This document shows positions 46,662-57,163 of a DNA stretch of 64,000 nt, one piece after another; the stretch's first letter is position 1; each line of letters starts with the position of its first letter. Location: NCBI GenBank assembly GCA_951812805.1, contig CATOSZ010000001.1, forward strand, positions 620,001 to 684,000, given 5' to 3'. Position numbers and translations under genes: made by a program. The DNA is from an uncultured Alphaproteobacteria bacterium (GTDB taxonomy: Bacteria; Pseudomonadota; Alphaproteobacteria; GCA-2731375). Below the pieces are notes generated by a model. That model was not told the DNA's origin. It made no database searches and saw only the letters and a program-made list of their open reading frames with translations.

Positions 46662-47477
46662 ATCATAGATGTCCAGCGCCCCGCCATGGGCCTGGAGTAC
46701 GGCGGGAAAATCCTTGGCACGGTAGCGCCGCTTGATCCAGCTGGTCGCCAGGTCGCCGGCGAAGCCACCGGCGAGCGCCACCAGGGTCGCCGCCACGGCC
46801 ACCACCGACGAAAGCTCCAGCACCAGAACCCCCATGGCGAGCCCGGCGGCGAGCGCGCAGGCCAGGCCGCCCGCGAGGCCCGCCTCCGTCTTGCCCGGCG
46901 AGAGGCGCGGCAGGATCCGCCGCCGTCCGAACGCCTTGCCGAGCAGATAGGCGCCCGTATCGTTGACCTCGACCACCACGTAGGCGAAGGCGATCCAGGC
47001 GAAACCGTCCGGCAGGCGGCCGAGCAGTACCAGGGCGGCGACGAGCCCGCCCGGGATCGCCAGGCTGGCGGCCTGCACGCCGAACGGCCGGGCCGAAGGC
47101 CGCGGCAGCAGCACGCCCATCAAGATCGCCGCACCGGCGAGCGAGAACACCGCCAATTCCGGCTTCAGGCCGAAGACGGCCAGCACGATAAAGGCGCCGA
47201 TGCCGAGTGCGGGCGGCGTCGATGCCGCGTTCGGCTTGGCGAGATGCAGCAACTCCCACTGCGCCCGGGCGGCCAATGCCAAAAGACAGACGAGATAGGC
47301 CCAGCCCCCGATATAGGCGGGCGCCAGCGCGAAGACGATGATGGCGAGCTGCAGGCCATAGAGCCGCCAGAGCTCGTCGGCACGGATCCGTCCCGGGGCC
47401 AGACGCGGCAGTATCGCCACCAGCACGGCACCGAGCAGCAACAGGGCCAGCACGAAGAGCCCGATCCGTTCGTTCAT
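46605..47477 (-). CDS. cdsA: Phosphatidate cytidylyltransferase
   Basis: 290 residues, about eight membrane helices. Signature region SPGKTEAGLAGG ... GDLATSWIKRRYRAKDFP, then HGGALDIYDS. The usual signature reads HGG.LDR.DS, and here the Arg is replaced (LDIYDS), as in the second-type CdsA paralogues that often sit beside CDP-alcohol transferases. It makes CDP-diacylglycerol from phosphatidate and CTP. A housekeeping cdsA is probably elsewhere. Confidence 0.85.
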   Translation of the reverse strand: MNERIGLFVLALLLLGAVLVAILPRLAPGRIRADELWRLYGLQLAIIVFALAPAYIGGWAYLVCLLALAARAQWELLHLAKPNAASTPPALGIGAFIVLAVFGLKPELAVFSLAGAAILMGVLLPRPSARPFGVQAASLAIPGGLVAALVLLGRLPDGFAWIAFAYVVVEVNDTGAYLLGKAFGRRRILPRLSPGKTEAGLAGGLACALAAGLAMGVLVLELSSVVAVAATLVALAGGFAGDLATSWIKRRYRAKDFPAVLQAHGGALDIYDSLLFAAPPLYLFHLLALG

Positions 47478-47662
47478 CTCGTGAGGGTCCCCCGCGTCGG
47501 CCGGGCGGAGTCTCGCATGCGGAGCCGGAGGACGAAAGGCCGCAAAAGCACCGGCTTCGAGCGCGTTTTCCCGTCGATCGGGATACCGCATTGCGGGCCG
47601 GCTCGCGATTGGCTACAAGGCGCGCGTTCCATCCATCCAATCGCGCCACCGGCGGGGAAACC

Positions 47663-49342
47663 ATGGCCTCATATCAATACATCCACGTCATGCGGGACCT
47701 GAAGAAGGTCCTGCCCAACGGCAAGGAAGTGCTGGGCGGCATCACGCTCGCCTTCTTCCCCGGCGCGAAGATCGGCGTGCTCGGCCCGAACGGCGCCGGC
47801 AAGTCGACGCTGCTGCGCATCATGGGCGGCCTCGACACCGAGTTCACGGGCGAGGCCTTTTCCGCCGAAGGGGTCAAGGTCGGCCACCTGGCGCAGGAGC
47901 CGGAACTCGATCCGGCGAAGGACGTGCTGGGCAACGTTATGGACGGCGTCGCCGAGACCCGGGCGCTCATCGAGACGTTCGACGAGGTCAGCGCCCGCTT
48001 TGCCGAGCCCATGTCGGACGACGAGATGAACGCGCTGATCGAGGAGCAGGGCCGCCTGCAGGAGGCGATCGACGCCGCCGACGCCTGGAACCTGGAACGG
48101 CATATCGAGATCGCGATGGACGCGCTGCGCTGCCCGCCGGGCGATGCCGACGTCTCCACGCTCTCGGGCGGTGAGCGGCGACGGGTAGCGCTCTGCCGTC
48201 TGCTGCTGTCCAAACCCGACATGCTGCTGCTGGACGAGCCGACCAACCATCTCGACGCCGAGAGCGTCGCCTGGCTGGAACGCCATCTGCACGACTATCC
48301 CGGCACCGTCGTCGCCATCACCCATGACCGCTATTTCCTGGACAACGTCGCCGGCTGGATCCTGGAACTCGATCGCGGGCGGGGCGTTCCCTACGAGGGC
48401 AATTATTCCGGCTGGCTGGAGCAGAAGGAAAAGCGGCTGATCCAGGAAGGGCGGCAGGAGGAGGCGCGCCAGCGCCGCCTCGGCGCGGAGCTGGAATGGA
48501 TCCGCTCCTCCCCCCGGGCACGCCAGACCAAGAGTCGCGCCCGCATCCGCGCGTATGAGGAGCTACTGCAGGCCGGTCAGGCCCCGAGCCAGGAAAAGGC
48601 GCGCATCTTCATCCCGCCCGGGCCACGCCTCGGCGACCTGGTGATCGACGCGGAGGGTGTGACCAAAGCGCTCGGGGACCGGTTGCTGATCGACGATCTC
48701 AGTTTCAAGGTTCCGCCCGGCGCCATCGTCGGCATCATCGGCGCCAACGGCGCCGGCAAGACCACCTTCCTGCGCATGATCACCGGGGAGGAGACGCCCG
48801 ACGAAGGCTCGCTCCGCCTCGGTGAAACCGTACAACTCGGCTATGTCGATCAGAGCCGCGACAGCCTCGTCGGCGAGGCCAACGTCTGGGCGGAGATCTC
48901 CGGCGGCCTCGACGAGCTGGAACTCGGCAAGCGACGGATCGCCAGTCGTGCCTATTGCAGCTGGTTCGGCTTTCGCGGCGCGGACCAGCAAAAGCCGGTG
49001 CGCCAGCTTTCGGGCGGCGAGCGTAACCGGGTGCATCTCGCGAAGATGATCAAGTCGGGCGCCAACGTCGTCATGCTCGACGAGCCGACGAACGACCTCG
49101 ACGTCGACACCCTGCGGGCGCTGGAGGAAGCCTTGCTGGAGTTCGCCGGCTGTGCCCTGGTGGTCAGCCATGACCGCTGGTTCCTCGACCGGATCGCCAA
49201 CCATATCCTGGCCTTCGAGGGCGACAGCCACGTCGAATGGTTCGAAGGCAACTACGAGGCTTACGAGGAAGATCGTCGCCGGCGCTTCGGCGAGGACGCG
49301 GCGCAGCCCAAGCGGCTCAAATACAAGCCGCTCAGCCGATAG
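47663..49342 (+). CDS. ettA: Energy-dependent translational throttle protein EttA (ABC-F)
   Basis: 559 residues, two ABC cassettes and no membrane domain. Walker A GPNGAGKSTLL and GANGAGKTTFL, signatures LSGGERRRVAL and LSGGERNRVHL, Walker B LLLDEPTNHLD and VMLDEPTNDLD. The P-site tRNA interaction motif region lies between cassettes (SSPRARQTKSRARI). The length matches E. coli EttA. It gates the 70S ribosome according to ATP/ADP ratio. Confidence 0.95.
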   Translation: MASYQYIHVMRDLKKVLPNGKEVLGGITLAFFPGAKIGVLGPNGAGKSTLLRIMGGLDTEFTGEAFSAEGVKVGHLAQEPELDPAKDVLGNVMDGVAETRALIETFDEVSARFAEPMSDDEMNALIEEQGRLQEAIDAADAWNLERHIEIAMDALRCPPGDADVSTLSGGERRRVALCRLLLSKPDMLLLDEPTNHLDAESVAWLERHLHDYPGTVVAITHDRYFLDNVAGWILELDRGRGVPYEGNYSGWLEQKEKRLIQEGRQEEARQRRLGAELEWIRSSPRARQTKSRARIRAYEELLQAGQAPSQEKARIFIPPGPRLGDLVIDAEGVTKALGDRLLIDDLSFKVPPGAIVGIIGANGAGKTTFLRMITGEETPDEGSLRLGETVQLGYVDQSRDSLVGEANVWAEISGGLDELELGKRRIASRAYCSWFGFRGADQQKPVRQLSGGERNRVHLAKMIKSGANVVMLDEPTNDLDVDTLRALEEALLEFAGCALVVSHDRWFLDRIANHILAFEGDSHVEWFEGNYEAYEEDRRRRFGEDAAQPKRLKYKPLSR

Positions 49343-49413
49343 CGCGTCCTGCACAGTCGGTCGGCGGGCGCGCTTTTGCGCTATACTCCGGCCGGCACGA
49401 GGCTGTGCGGAGA

Positions 49414-51042
49414 ATGGAACTGGTGGCGAAGCAAGCCGAGAGCAATGCGGGCGCGGTCGGTTGGACCAGCCAGGTGGCGGCAATGCCGAACCTGGGCGTG
49501 CCGGTGGTGCTGTTGCTCATGGTTTCGACCGTGATGATGGCGGTGCTCACCTTTGCCGGCGCCAGCAGCCTCGACAAGAGCGCGGAAACCTCGGCTCGCG
49601 CGCTCGCCCAATCCCTGCTGCTCGAGGCACGCAACGACCTCGCCACCTCGGTCGCTGAGATTGCCCGCGGCGATAGCGTGGCGGGGCGCCTCGACGCACC
49701 GGACGAGCTCGCGGCGTTTCTGGGGGGCCAGCTTCGCGAGCCTCTCGGCCTGGCGAGTGGTTGGATCGTCGACGATGACGGACGAACGCTGTTGGGCTTC
49801 ATCGGCGATGCCATGAGCACCGCGGATCCCTTCCAACTCATGCCGTCCGGCCTCCGAGAAATGGTGGCGGCTGCGCGCGCCGCCGCGCTCGACGACACCC
49901 GGGCGACACACGGCCTTCTGTTGTTCAACGGAACGATACATGTCGTCGCGGCGGCGCGGATCGATGGCACCGGCATTCCGGATACCGGGACCCCGGTATT
50001 GATCTTCACGCGCACGCTCGACAAGCCGTTCCTGACCCGGCTGGAGACGCTTTATTTCATCGACGACGTCGAGATCGTCGCGACGCCCCCGATCGACATG
50101 ATCCCGCCACCGCCCGGCCTGATCGATCCCCAGGGCAATGTGCTCGGCCATTTGATCCTGCCTCTCGCCCCGCCGGGAACCGATCTCCTGAAGCAAATCT
50201 GGCCGGCGGTCGCCAGCGCCTTCGCCTCGATGCTGTTGCTGGTCGGCCTGTTCGTCCGCCGCGTCGAGCGCAACCGTCAGCAACGCCGGCGGTTGGAAGA
50301 ATCCCTCGACCGCGAGCGGGACCTGCGCCAATTGAAAAGCCGCTTCGTCAACATGGTCAGTCATGAAATTCGCACGCCGCTCACCACGATCCGCGCGGCG
50401 ACGGATTTGCTGAACCGTTACGGCGATCAGATGGATTGGGACGAGCGGCAACAGGAACTGGCGGCGATCCAGCACGAGGTCGGCGTGATGACCGAACTGG
50501 TCGAGGACGTCATGGTCATCGGGCGCACCGAGGGGGAAGACTTCAGCCTGCGCCGGCGTCCCATCGATCCGGCCGTCTTCGTCCAGGGATTGTGGGACGA
50601 ACTCTCGCACGGCACGCAACGCAAACTCGATCTCGAGGTGCTGGGGAATACCGACGAAATCGAGCTGGACCCGACATTGCTGCGCCCGATCGTCTCGAAC
50701 CTGCTGGGCAATGCCGTGAAGTTCTCCCCCGAGGATACGAGGATCGAGGTCTGCATCGAGAACGACGGCGCAACGCTGACCCTGCTGGTGCAAGATTACG
50801 GCATCGGCATTCCGGCCGATCAGCTGGAGGAGGTGCTGACGCCCTTCCACCGGGCCGACAATGTCGGGGCGATATCCGGCAGCGGACTGGGTTTGACCAT
50901 CACCAAGCAAGCGGTCGAACGCCACGGCGGCACCCTGAACATCGAGAGCGAACTCGGCGCGGGCACGCGGATTACGGTCCAACTGCCGGTCGTCGAGGAC
51001 GCAGCGATGGACGGCATGAAGGCGCAAGCGGAGGTGGCGTGA
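49414..51042 (+). CDS. Membrane sensor histidine kinase with CHASE4-like sensor
   Basis: 542 residues. Membrane helix at about 28-50, periplasmic CHASE4-like domain (ASGWIVDDDGRTLLGF), second helix at about 265-288, then DHp with His317 in MVSHEIRTPLTT and HATPase_c with NLLGNAVKFSPED, DYGIGIP and GSGLGLTI. Paired with the receiver gene 4 bp downstream. Confidence 0.9.
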   Translation: MELVAKQAESNAGAVGWTSQVAAMPNLGVPVVLLLMVSTVMMAVLTFAGASSLDKSAETSARALAQSLLLEARNDLATSVAEIARGDSVAGRLDAPDELAAFLGGQLREPLGLASGWIVDDDGRTLLGFIGDAMSTADPFQLMPSGLREMVAAARAAALDDTRATHGLLLFNGTIHVVAAARIDGTGIPDTGTPVLIFTRTLDKPFLTRLETLYFIDDVEIVATPPIDMIPPPPGLIDPQGNVLGHLILPLAPPGTDLLKQIWPAVASAFASMLLLVGLFVRRVERNRQQRRRLEESLDRERDLRQLKSRFVNMVSHEIRTPLTTIRAATDLLNRYGDQMDWDERQQELAAIQHEVGVMTELVEDVMVIGRTEGEDFSLRRRPIDPAVFVQGLWDELSHGTQRKLDLEVLGNTDEIELDPTLLRPIVSNLLGNAVKFSPEDTRIEVCIENDGATLTLLVQDYGIGIPADQLEEVLTPFHRADNVGAISGSGLGLTITKQAVERHGGTLNIESELGAGTRITVQLPVVEDAAMDGMKAQAEVA

Positions 51043-51046
51043 CGCC

Positions 51047-51448
51047 ATGGTCGAGACGACGAAAAAGCGGATCCTGGTGATCGAGGACGAGGAGGGTATT
51101 CGCGACCGGGTCGTCCGTATCTTAGGCTACGAGGGGTATGAAGCGCGAAGCGCCGCCGACGGCCTGGCGGGCGTGTCGATGGCGCACGCCTTCCGCCCCG
51201 ACGTCATTCTCTGCGACGTGATGATGCCCGAAGGCGACGGCAACGACGTCCTCGACCTGCTGCGCGCCCATCTCGACACCGAGCTAATCCCCATCATCAT
51301 GGTTTCGGCCGCGACCGAACGGGCCTCGATCCGCGGCGCCATGGAGAAAGGCGCCGACGACTACATCACCAAGCCTTTCACGACGGAAGAGCTGGTCGGC
51401 GCCATCGAGGCGCAGCTGCGCAAGCGTGCCGCGATCGAGCGTCGCTGA
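51047..51448 (+). CDS. Stand-alone receiver-domain response regulator
   Basis: 133 residues, a receiver only. EDE pocket, phosphoacceptor Asp57 in VILCDVMMPEGDG, Lys in YITKPFTTEEL. No output domain. It starts four bases after the kinase stop, so it is the cognate partner. Confidence 0.9.
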   Translation: MVETTKKRILVIEDEEGIRDRVVRILGYEGYEARSAADGLAGVSMAHAFRPDVILCDVMMPEGDGNDVLDLLRAHLDTELIPIIMVSAATERASIRGAMEKGADDYITKPFTTEELVGAIEAQLRKRAAIERR

Positions 51449-51527
51449 CACGACGGCCGAGGGAACCGTTGCCAGCGGACGGGCGAGCCGATAAAGAAGC
51501 CCGCGCCACGGCCAGGGAGGAAACGCC

Positions 51528-53168
51528 ATGCTCGGATTGATGCAGGATCGCCAACTGCTGATCTCGTCGCTGATCGATTATGCCGCCGAGTATCACGGCG
51601 CGACGGAAATCGTCTCCCGCACCGTGGAAGGTCCGATCCACCGCTACGACTACGCGGCGGCGCGCCGCCGTTCCATGCGCCTCGCCAACGTGCTGCGGGA
51701 CCTCGGCATCGGACCGGGCGACCGGATCGGCACGCTCGCCTGGAACGGCTATCGCCACTTCGAACTCTATTATGCGGTTTCCGGCTCAGGCGCGATCCTG
51801 CACACCATCAACCCCCGCCTCTTCCCCGATCAGATCACCTACATCGCCAACCATGCCGAGGACCGCTGGCTGTTCGTCGATCTCACCTTCGTCGAACTGC
51901 TGGAAGGCATCGCCGACAGCCTCGACAGCGTCGAGGGCATCGTCGTCATGACCGACGAGGCGCACATGCCCGAGACCGCGCTGGCAAACGTCCACTGCTA
52001 CGAGACGCTGATCGCCGGCGCCGCGGACGGCTTCGATTGGCCGGAATTCGACGAGAATACCGCCTCCTCGCTCTGCTATACCTCGGGCACGACGGGCAAT
52101 CCCAAGGGCGTACTGTACAGCCATCGCTCGACCGTGCTGCACAGCTATGCCGCCTGCCTGCGCGATGTCGTCGGCCTCGGCGCCGACGATTGCGTGATGC
52201 CGGTCGTGCCGATGTTCCACGCAAATTCCTGGGGCATCGCCTATGCCGCGCCGATGTCGGGCGCCAAGCTGGTCCTGCCCGGCGCCCGCATGGACGGGGA
52301 GAGCGTGCATCAACTGATGTACGACGAGGGCGTCACCGTCTCCGCCGGCGTGCCGACGGTCTGGCTGATGCTGCTGCAGTACCTGCGCGATAATGGCAAG
52401 GACCTGCCCGACTTCAAGCGTTGCGTGATCGGCGGCTCGGCCGCCCCCCGCTCGATGATCGAGGCCTTCGAGACCGAATACGACACCACCGTCCTGCACG
52501 CCTGGGGCATGACGGAGATGAGCCCGCTCGGCACCGTCGGTATGCTGACGCCGGCCCTCGACGCCCTGCCCTACGCGGAACAGCTCGACTACAAGGAAAA
52601 GCAGGGCCGCGGCATCTACGGCGTCGAGATGAAGATCACCGACGATGACGGCAACGAGCTGCCGCGCGACGGCGAGGCCTTCGGCCACCTGATGGTGCGT
52701 GGCCCCTGGATCGCCCAGAGTTACTTCAAGGGCGAGGGCGGCGCGATCCTCGATGGCGACGGCTGGTTCGATACCGGCGATGTCGCGACCCTCGACGACA
52801 AGGGCTTCATGCACATCACCGACCGGGCGAAGGACGTCATCAAATCCGGCGGTGAGTGGATCAGCTCGATCGATCTGGAGAACCTGGCGGTCGGCCACCC
52901 GGGCGTCGCCGAGGCCGCCGTCATCGGCGTCGTCCACCCGAAATGGGACGAGCGGCCGCTGCTGGTCATCGTCCGCGCGCCGGGCGCGAGCGTCGAGGGC
53001 CCGGAATTACTGGCCTTCATGGCCGGCAAAATCGCCAAATGGTGGATGCCGGACGACGTCGTCTTCGTCGATGAAATCCCGCACACGGCGACCGGCAAGA
53101 TCCAGAAGGTGGCGTTGCGCGAGATGTTCAAGGACCACCGCCTGCCGACCGTCGACGCCGCCGAATAA
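51528..53168 (+). CDS. Long-chain/medium-chain fatty acyl-CoA synthetase (AMP-forming)
   Basis: 546 residues. ANL adenylating enzyme: P-loop [19 protein letters not shown]5 [11 protein letters not shown]7 [10 protein letters not shown]8 hinge [15 protein letters not shown] and catalytic Lys in TATGKIQK. It activates fatty acids to acyl-CoA. First gene of a run with an SDR and a HAD gene, at short spacings (37 and 5 bp). Confidence 0.92.
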   Translation: MLGLMQDRQLLISSLIDYAAEYHGATEIVSRTVEGPIHRYDYAAARRRSMRLANVLRDLGIGPGDRIGTLAWNGYRHFELYYAVSGSGAILHTINPRLFPDQITYIANHAEDRWLFVDLTFVELLEGIADSLDSVEGIVVMTDEAHMPETALANVHCYETLIAGAADGFDWPEFDENTASSLCYTSGTTGNPKGVLYSHRSTVLHSYAACLRDVVGLGADDCVMPVVPMFHANSWGIAYAAPMSGAKLVLPGARMDGESVHQLMYDEGVTVSAGVPTVWLMLLQYLRDNGKDLPDFKRCVIGGSAAPRSMIEAFETEYDTTVLHAWGMTEMSPLGTVGMLTPALDALPYAEQLDYKEKQGRGIYGVEMKITDDDGNELPRDGEAFGHLMVRGPWIAQSYFKGEGGAILDGDGWFDTGDVATLDDKGFMHITDRAKDVIKSGGEWISSIDLENLAVGHPGVAEAAVIGVVHPKWDERPLLVIVRAPGASVEGPELLAFMAGKIAKWWMPDDVVFVDEIPHTATGKIQKVALREMFKDHRLPTVDAAE

Positions 53169-53205
53169 CCAGTACCAAAGCCGGCACCAGAGAAGGAGAG
53201 CCGCC

Positions 53206-53976
53206 ATGACCAACCCGATGAGCCTCGAAGGCCGCAACATCATCGTCACCGGCGCCGCCCAGGGCATCGGCCAGGCGGTCGCCCGCCTCGCCGCCGAGCT
53301 CGGCGCCAACGTAGCACTGGTCGACCTGAAGGCGGACGAGCTGAATGCCACGGCCGAGGCGATCGGCGGCGGCGCGCAATGTTTCGTCGGCTCCGTCGCC
53401 GACCCGGCCTTCGTTCAGCAAATGGTCGCCGACGTCGAGGCCCGCATGGGCCCGATCCACGGCCTGATGAACAACGCCGGCATCGTGCGCGCCGCAATGA
53501 TCGAGAAAATGAGTTTCCAGCAATGGCAGGAGGTGATCGACGTCAACCTGACCGGCGTCTATCTCTGCCTGCAGGCGGTGGGCCGCGCGATGTTGCAGCG
53601 TGCCCGCGACGGCGAGGAGAACCCGGGCGCCATCGTCAACGTCTCGTCCGATGCGGGCCGGCGCGGCACCGTCGGCCAGGTCAACTACGGCGCCGCCAAG
53701 TCCGGCGTGCTCGGCATCACCATGAGCGCCGCGCGCGAGTGGGGCCGGCGCGGGATCCGGGTGAACTCGGTCTGCTTCGGCGTGGTGGCGACGGAGATGA
53801 CCGAGACCATCCGCGGCGACAAGTTCCGCGATCAGTACATGGCGCAGGTCCCAATGGGTCGCTTCACCGATCCCGACGAAGTCGCGAAACCGGTCTGCTT
53901 CCTGCTGTCCGAGGGGGCGAGCTACGTCACCGGCCAGCACCTCTCGATCAACGGCGGCATGCATATCGGATTCTGA
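53206..53976 (+). CDS. Short-chain dehydrogenase/reductase
   Basis: 256 residues. Cofactor motif [17 protein letters not shown], catalytic Ser in [15 protein letters not shown] (Tyr-x3-Lys) and [18 protein letters not shown] with ITGQ-type end [12 protein letters not shown] FabG-like 3-oxoacyl or 3-hydroxyacyl oxidoreductase that fits the fatty-acid activating enzyme upstream. GAAGGAGAG precedes ATG 53206. Confidence 0.92.
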   Translation: MTNPMSLEGRNIIVTGAAQGIGQAVARLAAELGANVALVDLKADELNATAEAIGGGAQCFVGSVADPAFVQQMVADVEARMGPIHGLMNNAGIVRAAMIEKMSFQQWQEVIDVNLTGVYLCLQAVGRAMLQRARDGEENPGAIVNVSSDAGRRGTVGQVNYGAAKSGVLGITMSAAREWGRRGIRVNSVCFGVVATEMTETIRGDKFRDQYMAQVPMGRFTDPDEVAKPVCFLLSEGASYVTGQHLSINGGMHIGF

Positions 53977-53981
53977 GCCTG

Positions 53982-54701
53982 ATGACCGGCCCGATCCGGG
54001 CCGTGCTGTTCGACAAGGACGGCACCCTGTTCGACTTCGCCGCTGTGTGGACGCCCGCCTACCGGGCCGCCGCGCAGTCCTACGCGGCCGCCCTCGGCCG
54101 CCCCGACCTGACGGACGCGCTGCTGCGCGCGGCGGGCTATGACGTGGCCAGGGATCGTTATATCCCAGGTTCGGTGCTGATATCGGGAGACGCCAGCGAG
54201 ATCTGCGCCGCCTTCGAGGCGGTGACCGGCCGGGCCCGCCCGGACCTCCTGGCCCCGACGGAAGCGGTGATGGACCACTGGTCCGCCCGTCCGCGGGCCC
54301 CGGTCTGCGATCTCGACGCGCTGTTCGGCGACCTCAAGGCCCGCGGCTTGGCGCTCGGCATCGCCACCATGGACAGCCGCGCTGCGCTTGCCGCCATCCT
54401 CGAGGACGCGTCTTGGCAGCGGCATCTCGACTTCACCTGCGGCTACGATTCGGGGCACGGCACCAAGCCGGGGCCGGGGATGGTGGCGGCCTTCGCCGCG
54501 GAAATCGGCGAGGCGCCGTCGACCATCGCGGTCATCGGCGATTCCCCGCACGATATCGCGATGGCGCGGGCGGCGGGGGCGGGGCTGGCGATCGCCGTGC
54601 GGACGGGGCCGACGCCGGATAGCGGCTTGGCGTTGGCTGACGTCATATTGGATGATATCGCCGGCGCCCTGGACTGGATCGCTGAATTCGGAGACCGGTG
54701 A
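53982..54701 (+). CDS. HAD-superfamily hydrolase (phosphoglycolate phosphatase-like)
   Basis: 239 residues. Motif I VLFDKDGTLFDFAA, motif II GIATMDS, motif III Lys in HGTKPGPGM and motif IV VIGDSPHDIAMARAAG, with a Gph-type helical cap. It starts 5 bp after the SDR stop, so it is co-transcribed. Substrate unknown. Confidence 0.87.
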   Translation: MTGPIRAVLFDKDGTLFDFAAVWTPAYRAAAQSYAAALGRPDLTDALLRAAGYDVARDRYIPGSVLISGDASEICAAFEAVTGRARPDLLAPTEAVMDHWSARPRAPVCDLDALFGDLKARGLALGIATMDSRAALAAILEDASWQRHLDFTCGYDSGHGTKPGPGMVAAFAAEIGEAPSTIAVIGDSPHDIAMARAAGAGLAIAVRTGPTPDSGLALADVILDDIAGALDWIAEFGDR

Positions 54702-54987
54702 GGAAATGCGGTCACACCAACGCTGTAACAATTTCGTGGCACGATGAAGATTCTTGGCCAACCCTTGCGCCGGGAGTGATGGCTGTCATTGTACCCAAGC
54801 GAGGATAGCCCCAGATTACCTGAAGCATGCCGTAAATTCGGTACAGACGGAGCCCGCGAGGAATGCGCACAACACCTTCCCCTCCCAGCCCCTCGGCGCG
54901 GAGCAACTTCCCAATCGGGAGCAAATGTGGTAATGTCGCGTTGGGAAATGAGGAGGGGTTGTCGTACGGTTCGAGAGGATCGATAAG
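54702..54987 (+). other. 286-bp upstream region of the tad gene cluster
   Basis: No gene or strong hairpin is visible. The region is somewhat less GC-rich than its surroundings and should hold the promoter of the tadG-tadE-tadE genes. GAGAGGA at 54973-54979 is the ribosome site of tadG. Confidence 0.45.
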
Positions 54988-56633
54988 ATGACGCTTGAGA
55001 ACAGCCGAAAGCCAGCGCCAGACGCGGGTGCCTTTTCGAAAAATTCGCGCAGCAAAGGCTTCATGCCTCGAATGCGCCGGTTTGCTCGCGACCAGAAGGG
55101 CGCGGGTGCGATTATGTTTGCCTTCGCCTTGCCGGTGTTGGTCGGCTTCACCGGCCTCGCGATCGAAGGCGGCATGTGGTACGTCGAAAACGCCGCTTGC
55201 AGGAGGCTGCGGACTCCGGCGCACTGACCGGTGCTTTCGAAGTCCGAAGTGATTCGTCGTTCTCGGCATCCGACTTGAAGTCGCCTGTCGAAAATGCGGT
55301 GCTGAAGAGCCATCAGCGGGTGGCAACGGGAACGCCGAGTGAAGTTCGCATAAATTATCCGCCGTTGAACGGTGAATTCACCGCGGATCCGGTTGCCGTT
55401 GAAGTCATCATCGATCGAAATCACGAGACCTACTTCCTCGATGTGTTGGGCAAGGCCTTCAGCACCATCCCGATCAATGTGCGGGCCGTGGCGACGCAGA
55501 ACGGCGCCGGCGGTGTTGCGGACGCCTGCATTCTGGCGCTTGGTACCGGTGGATGTCCGGCCATCAGCGTCAACGGTAATGCCGAGATGAATCTGACAAA
55601 TTGTTCGATGCACGCCAACGGTCAATGTGATCCTGGCGTGGAGATCGGCAACAACTCCGAAGTGGTCGCCGACTGCATCACCTCCAATACGGGCCTCGGC
55701 GACAAACTGGTGGAAAACTACGACGGGCCCATCGCGGACTACGTCCCTGGATCTAACAACGTCTACATGGACTGCGGCGTCATCGACAAGCCAGCCGGCA
55801 ATATCGACGATCCGTTCGCGGGGTTGACATTCACTCCGCCTACCGGGGGCTGTAACACGTTCGCCTATCTCGACAAGCAGCACTGGCTGATCGACTTCGC
55901 GGAGATGCTCGACCCGATCGGCGAGGCGCGGGCGCATCACAAAGCAGGTCACAACAGCACGACAGGAACGACGACAACGACGACGACATCCGGCGGTGGC
56001 ACACCGACGCAGATCGGTCCCGGCTACTATTGCGGCGGGGTGATCAACGGTGACTTCGAGCTCACGCCGGGCGTCTATTTCTTCGAGTCCAACATCACGT
56101 TCCACGGCGAGATCAGCAGCCAGGACATTGCGGGGGCGGACAATGACGGCGTTATCATCATCACGGTGGATCCGAGTGACGCCTCTGCGACCATCGACAT
56201 CGACATCAACGGCAATGCGGTCACGCCGCTGAGTGCACCGTCGCGGGCCTTCATCGAAGCCAACGACGATCCCGGCGGACTCTTCGATGGTCTGGGTGGC
56301 GTGGTCAAGGCGGGAACGGCAGACGAACTCACGGGTGCAGGTGCCTGGGGCGGCATGTTGTATTATGGCGCGAATCCGGCGGGCAATTCTTGCTCAGCGT
56401 TCAACGGCACCTCGGAACTGGCCTTTAGCGGCGCTGTGTACCAGCCGGATGGCTGCGTCAGGTTCAACGGCAATACCGATGCGGCGGGTACCGGTTGCTT
56501 CATGCTGGTGGCCGAAGAGGTCATTGTTTCCGGTACCACCGGGATGGAAATCTCCAGTTGTGGTGCGGATTTCGGATTGCCGGGTGGCAGTTTTGGAGCC
56601 TCCGGTGTCCAGTCCGTCGGTTTGGTCGAATAG
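54988..56633 (+). CDS. tadG: TadG-like pilus-associated protein, apparently frameshifted
   Basis: The first frame from ATG 54988 encodes the TadE/TadG N-terminal anchor (FARDQKGAGAIMFAFALPV...GFTGLAIEGGMWYVEN) and then stops. Adding one A at AAAA 55187-55190 gives WYVEKRRLQEAADSGALTGA, the canonical TadG continuation, and the frame runs to 56633. The result is ~549 residues. The exported part has a Cys-rich segment (ACILALGTGGCPAISVNGNA), a Thr-rich linker (TTGTTTTTTTSGGG, 55960-56003) and a C-terminal beta-rich domain (LTPGVYFFESNITFHG...). It probably assembles in the envelope with the Flp pilus system. Confidence 0.83.
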
Positions 56634-56643
56634 GTCGGATACG

Positions 56644-57150
56644 ATGAACAGGCTCGAAACAGCGAAGATCTGGGCGAAACGGTTACGTTCCCTTCACGCG
56701 GACTGCCGGGGCTCCATTGCTGTCGAAGGGGCGTTCGTCATGATCGCCTTGCTCTTCATCATGCCCGTTCTGATCGATTTTGGACGCTATATCTATGTTC
56801 AGGTCGAACTGAAACAGGCATTGCGGGCGGGTGGTCAATACGCGCTCTACGATCACACGGCGAGCGCAAACGACGGCGGTATCGAGCAAGCGGTGATGAA
56901 TGCGACTGGATTGTCCCTCGCCGCCGGAGATATTACCGTCGATGCCTTGTCCTGCGAATGCGCCGACGGCACCGCGACCGTGTGTACCGATGTCGGCGGA
57001 TATACGGGTTGCGGTACCGATGGCGTGAATGTGCCCTCGCACTTCCTGACGATCCGCGCCAACGCGACATTCAGTCCTCTTTGGCCCATCGTCCCCTGGT
57101 TCCAGGAGACGATGACGATCAACGAAGGTCTGACGATGCGGGTCTTATGA
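56644..57150 (+). CDS. TadE-like pseudopilin/pilus assembly protein (first)
   Basis: 168 residues. Hydrophobic anchor with the TadE hallmark (GSIAVEGAFVMIALLFIMPVL, carrying the conserved Glu), then a periplasmic domain with a cluster of Cys (LSCECADGTATVCTDVGGYTGCG). TadE-class proteins are prepilin-peptidase substrates. It starts 10 bp after tadG. Confidence 0.85.
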   Translation: MNRLETAKIWAKRLRSLHADCRGSIAVEGAFVMIALLFIMPVLIDFGRYIYVQVELKQALRAGGQYALYDHTASANDGGIEQAVMNATGLSLAAGDITVDALSCECADGTATVCTDVGGYTGCGTDGVNVPSHFLTIRANATFSPLWPIVPWFQETMTINEGLTMRVL

Positions 57151-57163
57151 GAGTTATAATGTG

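Noticed and set aside
53128-53964. Minus-strand open frame antisense to the SDR gene
   Set aside because: An exact shadow of a clear SDR coding sequence; there is no start-site signal or family match.
55208-55232. In-frame TGA in tadG as a possible selenocysteine codon, given the nearby selC
   Set aside because: One added A upstream restores the canonical TadG sequence in another frame, and no SECIS-like hairpin follows the TGA.
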